From the NCBI GenBank assembly GCA_003661945.1, contig QMXC01000012.1, positions 1 through 12,220 of the forward strand: a stretch of 12,220 nucleotides of DNA, in the 5' to 3' direction. Source of the stretch: Candidatus Bathyarchaeota archaeon (lineage in GTDB: Archaea; Thermoproteota; Bathyarchaeia; Bathyarchaeales; UBA233). Every line of letters begins with the position of its first letter. The stretch's first letter is position 1. Position numbers and translations under genes: made by a program. A model generated the notes under the pieces. It was not told the origin of the DNA and made no database searches. It saw only the letters and a list, made by a program, of their open reading frames with translations. Of this stretch, positions 6,612 to 12,220 are shown piece after piece.

Positions 6612-6619
6612 TCAACCTC
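6612..6619 (-). promoter_or_regulatory. Ribosome binding site for glyS TTG start
   Basis: GAGGTTGA on the minus strand matches GAGGTGA-type sites with one insertion and lies 6 bases before the TTG at 6605. Confidence 0.55.
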
Positions 6620-6641
6620 TCATTGGGTAGGGAAGTTTCAT

Positions 6642-6650
6642 GATTAAAGG
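6642..6650 (-). promoter_or_regulatory. Probable TATA box for the glyS operon
   Basis: CCTTTAATC on the minus strand, in the 72-base gap after the zinc-ribbon gene, would start transcription near 6618, just at the ribosome binding site. glyS could therefore be transcribed separately from the zinc-ribbon gene. Confidence 0.4.
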
Positions 6651-6677
6651 GTTTCGTATTCCACGTAAGCCTATGCT

Positions 6678-6929
6678 CTATTCCGTGTCCTCAGCCTCTG
6701 TTTTAATGTGTTCGGATATTTCGACTTTTTGTGCAAGCCCGTTCTTGCCGATTTCGAACTCGAGCATTAAACGGTCGATTACGTATTTTTTGCTGTTAAA
6801 CTCGGTGCCGCAGTCTCCGCATTCGATGTCTGCGCCTAGCTCCACCGCATACCACGAAGCCTCAACGTAGTATCTCCCGCAGACCGGACAGCGGATAACC
6901 GCAACGTCTAACCACGCTTTTTCACTCAT
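6678..6929 (-). CDS. Small zinc-ribbon protein, function unknown
   Basis: The 83-residue acidic protein has a four-cysteine zinc ribbon: RCPVCG (C14, C17) and ECGDCG (C37, C40), 19 residues apart. The rest is a short beta-rich segment (KKYVIDRLMLEFEIGK) and an acidic tail ending in EAEDTE. I do not recognise the family. The fold suggests nucleic-acid or protein binding, as in many archaeal ribosome- or transcription-associated ribbons, but nothing here proves it. The start is the ATG at 6929, with GAGGTGTC 5 bases upstream; the in-frame ATG at 6950 has no such site. It lies 72 bases upstream of glyS on the same strand and is divergent from inositol-phosphate synthase, sharing an intergenic region with it. 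Confidence 0.75.
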   Translation of the reverse strand: MSEKAWLDVAVIRCPVCGRYYVEASWYAVELGADIECGDCGTEFNSKKYVIDRLMLEFEIGKNGLAQKVEISEHIKTEAEDTE

Positions 6930-6972
6930 ACAAAGACACCTCGACATCAAACACGTAACAACACGTTGAACG

Positions 6973-6981
6973 GTTTAATAA
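6973..6981. promoter_or_regulatory. AT-rich element, probable promoter of the zinc-ribbon gene and perhaps ino1
   Basis: Read on the minus strand it is TTTATTAAA, which puts the start of transcription near 6948, about 19 bases before the zinc-ribbon ATG. Read on the plus strand it is TTTAATAAA and could serve inositol-phosphate synthase with a leader of about 50 bases. The minus-strand use is the better fit. Confidence 0.4.
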
Positions 6982-7039
6982 ATTCGTTTGAAAATGGGAA
7001 AATGTTTTGAGCCAGAACAACATTTCACTAACCGTTAAA

Positions 7040-7048
7040 GGACTTGAT
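7040..7048 (+). promoter_or_regulatory. Ribosome binding site deciding the ino1 start
   Basis: GGACTTGAT matches GGAGGTGAT at 7 of 9 positions and lies 4 bases before the TTG at 7053. The earlier TTG at 7044 falls inside it, so 7053 is preferred. The layout is the same as at the GTG at 2810. Confidence 0.45.
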
Positions 7049-7052
7049 AAGC

Positions 7053-8120
7053 TTGTCGAAAATCAAGGTTGCATTAATAGGCGTGGGAAACTGCGCTTCA
7101 GCCCTAGTTCAAGGCTTATGCTTTTACCGAAACGCGGAGACAGAAACAGAAGCCACAGGACTACGCCACTTACGCCTAGGCGGATTCCACCCCAGAGACA
7201 TCCAAATAGCAGCGGCGTTCGACATAGACGGCAGAAAAGTTGGACACGACTTGTCTGAAGCCATATTCGCCGAACCCAACAACACGCCGAAGCTCATGGA
7301 GGTTCCATGGCAAAACGTAACCGTGCAAAAAGGACCGGTTCTAGACGGTGTAAGCCCAGCATTAAGCAAGGTCGTTCAAATAAGCGACGCTCCGGAGGTG
7401 GATGTAGCAGAAAGCTTGAGGGAAAGCGGCGCTGAAATCGTGGTTAACTTGCTTCCAAGCGGGGCTGTAAATGCGTCTCAATGGTATGCCGAGCAAGCCA
7501 TAAAGGCTGGATGCGCGTTTGTGAATGCCACTCCAGCATATATTGCGAGCGACGCTGTTTGGGCTGGAAAATTCGAAGACAGCGGATTACCAGTGGTTGG
7601 CGACGACCTAATCGACCAAGTAGGCGCCACAACCGTGCACAAGACTTTGCTTAGGCTTCTCTCCGAACACGGTGTTCGCATTACAGAAACTTATCAGTTA
7701 GATGTTGGTGGGGGAACCGAATCGCTTGACACTTTGGAGAGAACTCGAAGGACGAAGAGGTTGATAAAAACTCGTTCTGTTCGCAGCGTTTTGCCCTATG
7801 AGGCAGATGTCGTGGCTGGCTCGATGGACTACGTAGACTTTTTAGGAAACAAGCGGGACAGCTACTTCTGGATTAAAGGACTATACTTCTGCAAAGTCCC
7901 AATGCGAATTGACTTGAGGCTCTCCACAATAGACGCGCCAAACGCAGGTTCAATGCTTCTAGACGTGATTAGAGCCATGAAAATAGCATTACAGAGAGGA
8001 ATGAAAGGCGCAGTTTTAAGCATTTCAGCCTACGCTTTCAAACAGCCACCGAAGCTCGTGCCGCTTGAAAAAGCGGAAAAAATGTTTATGGAGTTCGTGG
8101 AAGGAAAAGTAGGTGTCTAG
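7053..8120 (+). CDS. ino1: Inositol-3-phosphate (myo-inositol-1-phosphate) synthase
   Basis: The 355-residue NAD-dependent enzyme converts glucose-6-phosphate to inositol-phosphate, the precursor of archaeal inositol phospholipid headgroups and, in some thermophiles, of di-inositol phosphate. The N-terminal Rossmann motif is ALIGVGNCASALVQG (7-21). VNLLPSGA and FVNATPAYIA follow. GDDLIDQVGATTVHKTL is the family's central signature, and KGLYFCKVPMRIDLRLSTID with DAPNAGS forms the active-site region. The TTG at 7053 gives MSKIKVALIG, the usual N-terminus. Length matches the prokaryotic form, shorter than the eukaryotic one. The stop codon overlaps that of the convergent phosphoglucose/phosphomannose isomerase, which makes its substrate. 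Codon third positions favour A and C. Confidence 0.93.
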   Translation: MSKIKVALIGVGNCASALVQGLCFYRNAETETEATGLRHLRLGGFHPRDIQIAAAFDIDGRKVGHDLSEAIFAEPNNTPKLMEVPWQNVTVQKGPVLDGVSPALSKVVQISDAPEVDVAESLRESGAEIVVNLLPSGAVNASQWYAEQAIKAGCAFVNATPAYIASDAVWAGKFEDSGLPVVGDDLIDQVGATTVHKTLLRLLSEHGVRITETYQLDVGGGTESLDTLERTRRTKRLIKTRSVRSVLPYEADVVAGSMDYVDFLGNKRDSYFWIKGLYFCKVPMRIDLRLSTIDAPNAGSMLLDVIRAMKIALQRGMKGAVLSISAYAFKQPPKLVPLEKAEKMFMEFVEGKVGV

Positions 8121-9247
8121 GCTGTTTCGCTGGCAGCGAACCGTTTAAGCTCTTTTTCCGCTTTGACCTTTAATCCGGCCTTTTTCATCTTTTGCTTTAG
8201 CGAGGTGATCGTTTTCACGGGTGTGGGGTCAACGCCTCGAAGTATGGCTAAATAAACGCTTGCGAAGTCGCCGATATAGGTGGTTGAAAGCATTTTCGCG
8301 AGTCTACCCGTGCCTTTGCCCCACAATTCGAGTATTTTTCCCGCTTTTCCACGTATCAACGCCTTTGTAGCTTCAATTCGTTCCCTTATTTCAATAGGCT
8401 CATCACGGTCGCGAAGCATAACCACCGAAAAGAGGCTGGTTAGCTTCCGTGGAGCTTCCCATCCCATTATCTCGTTGTGATTAAGCTCGGGGAAAACATC
8501 CCATCTACATGGAACTTTACTGTTTTCATTGAACTGTTGCTTAAACCGCTGTGCAACCGCGCCGTAGAAGCGGAAACCATAAAAAACGGGAACAGTTTCG
8601 AGGAGTTCACATGCAAGCTTTTTAGCTGGGTTCTCTTCAAGAGCTTTCTGCGGCGAAACCTCGTTCTCCATAGCCTCGAGTATTTGAATAGCTTCCTCAA
8701 TTTCAGGGCTTATGTCCGGAGCTACGTCAAGCTTCTGCATAAGGATAGGCATCGGAAGAAACAAGTAGGGAAAAGCCGCGCGGGGAGCCAGCCCCGAGGG
8801 CACAACAATATGAGGCAGCTTCAGCTTTTCTGCGAAACGAGTTACCGTTCCTCCCGAGCTGATGCATACAATCATACACTTCCTCTTCAACGCGTCCGCA
8901 AACACGTTCAGAGCTTCTTCGGTTTCACCGGAATAGCTGACTACGAAAACGAGGACTTTTTCGTCGGCATACGCGGGTAAAAAATAGTCTCTACAAACCT
9001 CTACGGGAACCGTGCGTTCCGGACGGTCTATGAACAGTTGTTTGAGGTACTCGCCTCCTATGGCTGAACCGCCCATCCCGGCGACGATGACTCTTTGAAC
9101 CCCGGCGTAGTCAAGGGAAAGCTTTCGAGCTAAACTTACGGCTTCCCGACAAAACTTCGGAAAAGCCATGCACCACTGGAGCATCCCTCCGGGGTCTATT
9201 CGACGCATCGCATCCACGTCTTCGAGAATTTCAACCTTGCTCTTCAT
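8117..9247 (-). CDS. Bifunctional phosphoglucose/phosphomannose isomerase
   Basis: The 376-residue cytosolic isomerase interconverts fructose-6-phosphate with glucose-6-phosphate and mannose-6-phosphate. It has two SIS domains: the first contains GMGGSAIGG (57-65) and SYSGETEE (104-111). The family's active-site signatures are present: FNENSK (239-244, E241) and ELNHNEIMGWE (254-264, H257), followed by the C-terminal GVDPTPV...LK segment with K351 as the likely catalytic lysine. The protein is longer than the roughly 300-residue enzymes of Pyrobaculum and Thermoplasma; part of the excess is a Lys-rich C-terminal tail of about 25 residues. The ATG at 9247 has GAGG 9 bases upstream. It is divergent from the SPOUT methyltransferase gene and converges on ino1 with a 4-base overlap of stop codons. 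Confidence 0.93.
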   Translation of the reverse strand: MKSKVEILEDVDAMRRIDPGGMLQWCMAFPKFCREAVSLARKLSLDYAGVQRVIVAGMGGSAIGGEYLKQLFIDRPERTVPVEVCRDYFLPAYADEKVLVFVVSYSGETEEALNVFADALKRKCMIVCISSGGTVTRFAEKLKLPHIVVPSGLAPRAAFPYLFLPMPILMQKLDVAPDISPEIEEAIQILEAMENEVSPQKALEENPAKKLACELLETVPVFYGFRFYGAVAQRFKQQFNENSKVPCRWDVFPELNHNEIMGWEAPRKLTSLFSVVMLRDRDEPIEIRERIEATKALIRGKAGKILELWGKGTGRLAKMLSTTYIGDFASVYLAILRGVDPTPVKTITSLKQKMKKAGLKVKAEKELKRFAASETA

Positions 9248-9284
9248 CCTAAGGTTCCTCGCCCTTGCACCGTTCTTGTAACAT

Positions 9285-9309
9285 CTTATAGAGTTTAAAC
9301 CTTTTAAGG
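9285..9309. promoter_or_regulatory. Shared divergent promoter region, isomerase (-) and SPOUT gene (+)
   Basis: The segment packs three TATA-like elements: CTATAAG on the minus strand (9285-9291), palindromic GTTTAAAC (9293-9300) and CTTTTAAGG on the plus strand (9301-9309). Minus-strand starts would fall near 9261-9268, just before the isomerase. Plus-strand starts would fall near 9323-9330, next to the ribosome binding site of the SPOUT gene. Only 93 bases separate the two coding regions. Confidence 0.5.
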
Positions 9310-9340
9310 TTAGAAGGGTTCACACTCGTAGTGAAAGCCT

Positions 9341-10204
9341 TTGCAAAAGAAGAAGCTGGCTATCGTAATACCGGCGTCTATAGTTTCGGATACACCGCAC
9401 CTAAGAGAGAAAACGTTTAAGATAGGGCTCGTTGGAAGAGCCGCGGCAGTGTTCAGAGTCAACGAAATCATAATTTTCAAGGACTTGCCTAAGCAAAGAC
9501 AAGAGAAGGAACTGAAACTCGTCAGCACAGTTTTGGCTTATATGGAAACCCCGCAGTATCTACGAAAGAAGCTTTTCAAGATAACGCCGGAGCTCCGATA
9601 CGCTGGGATACTTCCCCCGTTGAGAACACCGCACCACCCTTTGGCAAACAAAGCTAAAGACTTGAAAATCGGAGAGTTCAGAGAAGCCGTCGTAACCTCC
9701 GCCACAAGAGAAGGAACCTTCGCAGATGTTGGCGTGGAAAAACCAGCGTTCATACCTAAAATTCGGCTAAAAACGGGGAAGCGCATTACAGTGAAAATTG
9801 TTAGGCGAAACAAGCTTTTAGAAGCAGCTCTGGCTTCACCAGACGAAATTCGGGAATACTGGGGATACAAGACCACAGCGTACCCGCTGCCGCTCGGGCA
9901 AGTCTTAAAAAGGAGAAATTTTGACTTGGTGGTTGCTACTTCACGCTACGGGAAAACGTTGAAAGAAGTTGCCGCTGAACTTCGAAGCCGATGGAGCGAA
10001 GCGAAGGAAATCGCGGTTGTTTTCGGTTCGCCTAGCTTAGGTTTATATGAAATAGCAAAGCATGAAAAGTTAAGCCTAGACGACGTTGCGGATTTTGTGG
10101 TAAATACAATTCCCAATCAGGGAACTGAAACCGTTAGAACCGAGGAAGCCATTTTTGCTTCGCTGGCGCTTTTCAATGTTCTTTTACGCGACGCGAATCT
10201 TTAA
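9341..10204 (+). CDS. SPOUT-class RNA methyltransferase (MTH1/SPOUT1 family)
   Basis: The 287-residue protein is of the Methyltrn_RNA_3 family, a SPOUT (trefoil-knot) group that includes M. thermautotrophicus MTH1 and human SPOUT1; members are predicted SAM-dependent RNA methyltransferases. The N-terminal half-knot begins LAIVIPASIVSD. An inserted OB-like beta domain lies at about 85-160. The C-terminal knot shows VVFGSPSLGLYE (226-237) and VNTIPNQGTETVRTEEA (254-270), the SAM-binding loop. The start is the TTG at 9341, with GTAGTGA 6 bases upstream; no in-frame ATG is near. In many archaea this gene directly precedes rpl3. Here a membrane protein gene lies between them. The target RNA is unknown. 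Confidence 0.9.
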   Translation: MQKKKLAIVIPASIVSDTPHLREKTFKIGLVGRAAAVFRVNEIIIFKDLPKQRQEKELKLVSTVLAYMETPQYLRKKLFKITPELRYAGILPPLRTPHHPLANKAKDLKIGEFREAVVTSATREGTFADVGVEKPAFIPKIRLKTGKRITVKIVRRNKLLEAALASPDEIREYWGYKTTAYPLPLGQVLKRRNFDLVVATSRYGKTLKEVAAELRSRWSEAKEIAVVFGSPSLGLYEIAKHEKLSLDDVADFVVNTIPNQGTETVRTEEAIFASLALFNVLLRDANL

Positions 10205-10206
10205 AT
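10198..10206 (+). promoter_or_regulatory. Possible TATA box for a leaderless presenilin-like mRNA
   Basis: TCTTTAAAT overlaps the stop codon of the SPOUT gene. Its centre is about 29 bases before the ATG at 10231, the spacing expected if transcription starts at or next to the ATG. No good ribosome binding site precedes that ATG, which also suits a leaderless message. Confidence 0.4.
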
Positions 10207-10230
10207 GCCGTTTCGGTTATAGATGATTCC

Positions 10231-11073
10231 ATGTTGTTTGACGTCATGCTTCCAACAACGCTGTTTTTCATCACTCTAGCCACGCTTTTCACGTTCAGAA
10301 AATACGAGGATAAGTTCCGAAGCTTGCTTGAAGAGAAGACGTTAAAGGTTATGGACGTTATTGTTCTGGTTGCAGCCATGGGAGTAGCGGTAACCGTTAT
10401 GGTTTTTGTTCCAGAAATAGCGCTTCTAACCCTTTTTCTCTTCGTCTATTCGCTGCTTATGTTCGTGTTTACCTATGCAGTTGTTTCAAAATGGTATGTA
10501 GCAGTGATTCCTCCAGCGGTCTTTGTAGCGCTCTATGCGGCGCTTAGCGGAGTATTCGGATACGGTGCACCCGACGTTTGGGAGTTGGGACTTATGAACC
10601 TTTACGCAGTAATCTTTGCGGTTATGATTACAACCTATCTTGGAAGCATGTTCACTTGGAAAACTACCCTTGCCTTCGCGGTTTTACTCACCGTAGTGGA
10701 CATCATTCAGGTGTTATACACGCGCCACATGGTAGCCGCTGCGGAACACATCCAGAGCTTAAAGTTTCCCATGCTCATCACAGTGCCGACCATACCGCCG
10801 CTGTGCGACAGCCAAGGAAACCATGTTTTCATAAAACTAGGCGTAGGCGACCTCTTCTTCGCCGGGCTCCTAGCAACACAAACCCTTCGAAGGTTCAGCT
10901 GGAAACACGCTTTAACGGCAGCAGCAGGAATGGCGGTATCATTCTTCATTTTCGAAACTTTGATGTTCAACTACGCGTTAACAGCGTTTCCGGGAACCTT
11001 AATGATAATCGTAGGCTGGGCAGCTGTAACGCTATTTTTTGAACTGCAAAAGCTTCGGCGTGCTCAAGGGTAG
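10231..11073 (+). CDS. Presenilin/signal-peptide-peptidase-like intramembrane aspartyl protease
   Basis: The 280-residue protein has about nine hydrophobic segments and looks like an archaeal presenilin homologue (GxGD protease, SPP family), which cleaves helices within the membrane. The two catalytic aspartates are placed as expected. The first is D157 in TVVDIIQVLYTRHMVAAAEH, where the usual tyrosine of the YD motif is replaced by valine but the downstream YxTRHM segment matches. The second is D207 in KLGVGDLFFAGLLA, the GxGD motif. Between them lies the family's KFPMLITVP loop (178-186), extended with a CDSQGNH insert. The PAL position near the C-terminus appears as AFPGT (252-256). The ATG at 10231 lies 26 bases after the SPOUT stop. 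rpl3 follows after 71 bases, so the gene sits inside a translation cluster. Because two of the three hallmark motifs are altered, activity should be viewed as probable only. Confidence 0.78.
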   Translation: MLFDVMLPTTLFFITLATLFTFRKYEDKFRSLLEEKTLKVMDVIVLVAAMGVAVTVMVFVPEIALLTLFLFVYSLLMFVFTYAVVSKWYVAVIPPAVFVALYAALSGVFGYGAPDVWELGLMNLYAVIFAVMITTYLGSMFTWKTTLAFAVLLTVVDIIQVLYTRHMVAAAEHIQSLKFPMLITVPTIPPLCDSQGNHVFIKLGVGDLFFAGLLATQTLRRFSWKHALTAAAGMAVSFFIFETLMFNYALTAFPGTLMIIVGWAAVTLFFELQKLRRAQG

Positions 11074-11097
11074 CGAAACGCTAAATAATCTCGCAAC

Positions 11098-11105
11098 ATT
11101 TATAA
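11098..11105 (+). promoter_or_regulatory. TATA box for the rpl3 operon
   Basis: ATTTATAA in the gap after the presenilin-like gene would start transcription near 11128, just before the ribosome binding site of rpl3. The ribosomal-protein operon therefore probably has its own promoter. Confidence 0.6.
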
Positions 11106-11144
11106 CTCTACGCTTCATCTGAACAGAGGCGAAGAGTGACAACC

Positions 11145-12155
11145 ATGGGTCACAGAAAAAAACACGCGCCTAAACGAGGTTCACTTGCGTTTTTGCCTAA
11201 GGGACGCGCTGCGAGAATCTATCCCAGAATACGCTACTGGCCGAAACATGGAGTAACAGCGCCCACGCTGCTAGGTTTCATGGGATACAAAGCTGGGATG
11301 ACACACGTGTTTATGGTTGAAGACCGTCCCGGCTCACCCAATTACGGGAAAGAAATTGTTCGTCCCGTAACCGTGATTGAAGCTCCGCCCATACTAATCT
11401 GCGGAGTTCGCGCTTACACAAAAACCCCGTACGGTTTCAAAACCTTAACCGAAGCTTGGATGGAGAACCCTCCAGATGACCTAGAACGGGTTTTCACGCT
11501 TCCAGAAAAGTTCGACGCTGAAGACAAACTAAAGAAAATGGAAGAAAACCTAGATAAAATCGCAAAGTTCAGGGTGATAGCCGTAACCCAGCCTAGACTC
11601 GCCAACATCTCAAAGAAAAAGCCCGAAGTAATGGAAATAGAAGTCGGCGGGGGAACAATACAAGAACAATTTGAATATGTTAAGGGTCTTTTGGGAAAAA
11701 CCGTTTCGCCAAGAGAAGTGTTCAAAGAAGGACAGTTCGTAGACGTGATAGCCGTAACAAAGGGGAAAGGCTGGCAAGGCCCGGTGAAACGATGGGGAGT
11801 TAAAATTCTTCCACGTAAGTCGCGGAAAACCAAGCGGGGAATAGCAACCCTCGGACCGTGGAAACCCACACGGGTAATGTATTCGATTCCGAGAGCTGGG
11901 CAAATGGGATTCCACAAAAGAACAGAATACAACAAACGCATATTGAAAATCGGAGAAAACGGAAAAGAAGTAACGCCGAAAGGCGGGTTCCTACGCTACG
12001 GACCGGTGAGAAGCACCTACATCCTAATAAACGGAAGCGTTCCAGGACCAACCAAACGGCTCGTAAGAATGCGTTACCCAGCTAGACCGCCGAAAACAGC
12101 GCTTGAAACGCCGAACATAGTTTACGTTTCAACAGAATCACTACAAGGAAAATAG
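11145..12155 (+). CDS. rpl3: 50S ribosomal protein L3 (uL3)
   Basis: The 336-residue protein is the archaeal/eukaryotic form of uL3, an early-assembling large-subunit protein whose extension reaches toward the peptidyl-transferase centre. Recognisable parts are the basic N-terminus MGHRKKHAPKRGSLAFLPKG, GFMGYKAGMTHVF, the long archaeal insertion, KGKGWQGPVKRWGVK, then LGPWKPTRVMYSIPRAGQMG and FHKRTEYNKRI. The ATG at 11145 is chosen over the GTG at 11136 because the latter lies inside the ribosome binding site GAGTGA (11134-11139), and archaeal L3 normally begins MGHRK. It has its own TATA box, and rpl4 follows 15 bases after its stop, as in the conserved archaeal L3-L4-L23-L2 order. Confidence 0.97.
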   Translation: MGHRKKHAPKRGSLAFLPKGRAARIYPRIRYWPKHGVTAPTLLGFMGYKAGMTHVFMVEDRPGSPNYGKEIVRPVTVIEAPPILICGVRAYTKTPYGFKTLTEAWMENPPDDLERVFTLPEKFDAEDKLKKMEENLDKIAKFRVIAVTQPRLANISKKKPEVMEIEVGGGTIQEQFEYVKGLLGKTVSPREVFKEGQFVDVIAVTKGKGWQGPVKRWGVKILPRKSRKTKRGIATLGPWKPTRVMYSIPRAGQMGFHKRTEYNKRILKIGENGKEVTPKGGFLRYGPVRSTYILINGSVPGPTKRLVRMRYPARPPKTALETPNIVYVSTESLQGK

Positions 12156-12170
12156 GGAGCGCGAAAAGTT

Positions 12171-12220
12171 ATGGCTAAAATATCAGCGAAACTCTTCGAC
12201 CTTCAAGGAAAAGTCAAAGA
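12171..12220 (+). CDS. rpl4: 50S ribosomal protein L4 (uL4), first 16 codons
   Basis: Only the N-terminus is present: MAKISAKLFDLQGKVK, matching the usual L4 opening (a short beta strand then FDLxG). It starts 15 bases after rpl3 with GGGAG about 12 bases upstream, and runs off the window. The position after L3 is the main support, given so few residues. Confidence 0.85.
   Translation, partial: MAKISAKLFDLQGKVK

Noticed and set aside
8477..8980. Plus-strand open frame of 167 codons inside the isomerase gene
   Set aside because: Antisense to an intact gene with all active-site motifs; composition reflects the opposite strand.
10578..11042. Second frame of 154 codons within the presenilin-like gene
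   Set aside because: Same-strand alternative frame with no family features, whereas the main frame has ordered membrane helices and both catalytic Asp.
11414..11941. Minus-strand open frame of 175 codons inside rpl3
   Set aside because: Shadow of the conserved L3 gene; no ribosome binding site and no domain.
1..12220. Mobile elements, CRISPR arrays, toxin-antitoxin or other defence systems
   Set aside because: I found no transposase, integrase, regular repeats, terminal inverted repeats or tRNA-end duplication; nearly all the DNA is accounted for by housekeeping-type genes.

Overview
The window reads as a chromosomal segment of an archaeon. The evidence is an archaeal/eukaryotic-type single-chain glycyl-tRNA synthetase, a tRNA-splicing endonuclease, a bifunctional phosphoglucose/phosphomannose isomerase, an MTH1-type SPOUT methyltransferase close to ribosomal protein L3, a presenilin-type membrane protease, TATA-box promoters and GGAGGTGA-type ribosome binding sites. 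The archaeal ino1 and the general style of the proteins would suit a TACK lineage such as Bathyarchaeia, but that placement is an impression and was not tested. There are no insertion sequences, CRISPR repeats, phage genes or clear gene breaks. The longest gene-free stretch is about 240 bases (1236-1475), so no gap over 300 bases needs describing.

Layout. Positions 1-1235 (minus) hold a ChrB-domain protein followed by an MFS transporter cut by the window edge. A tRNA-Leu(UAG) lies on the minus strand at 1476-1558. A secreted, membrane-anchored protein of unknown function with a TPR-like segment follows at 1689-2561 (plus). At 2704-3478 (plus) a tRNA-Thr(GGU) is followed 29 bases later by a metallo-beta-lactamase-fold hydrolase with no visible promoter of its own. 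Positions 3493-6605 (minus) form a probable operon, glyS - PhoU-like DUF47 gene - endA, with a small zinc-ribbon gene just upstream (6678-6929). Inositol-phosphate synthase (7053-8120, plus) converges with the sugar-phosphate isomerase (8117-9247, minus); their stop codons share one CTAG. From 9341 to the end (plus) come a SPOUT RNA methyltransferase, a presenilin/signal-peptide-peptidase-like protease, ribosomal protein L3 and the first codons of L4.

How the genes fit together. Much of the window serves translation: GlyRS, tRNA splicing, two tRNAs, an RNA methyltransferase and the start of the large ribosomal-protein cluster. The isomerase and inositol-phosphate synthase are plausible metabolic partners, because the first yields glucose-6-phosphate and the second turns it into the inositol-phosphate used in archaeal inositol lipids. 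The most unusual items are the presenilin-like protease with altered motifs inside the ribosomal-protein neighbourhood, the apparent tRNA-mRNA dicistron, and the unassigned secreted TPR-like protein. Several genes appear to start with TTG or GTG. I chose those starts from ribosome-binding-site spacing and family N-termini, so the coordinates given are shorter than the longest open frames.
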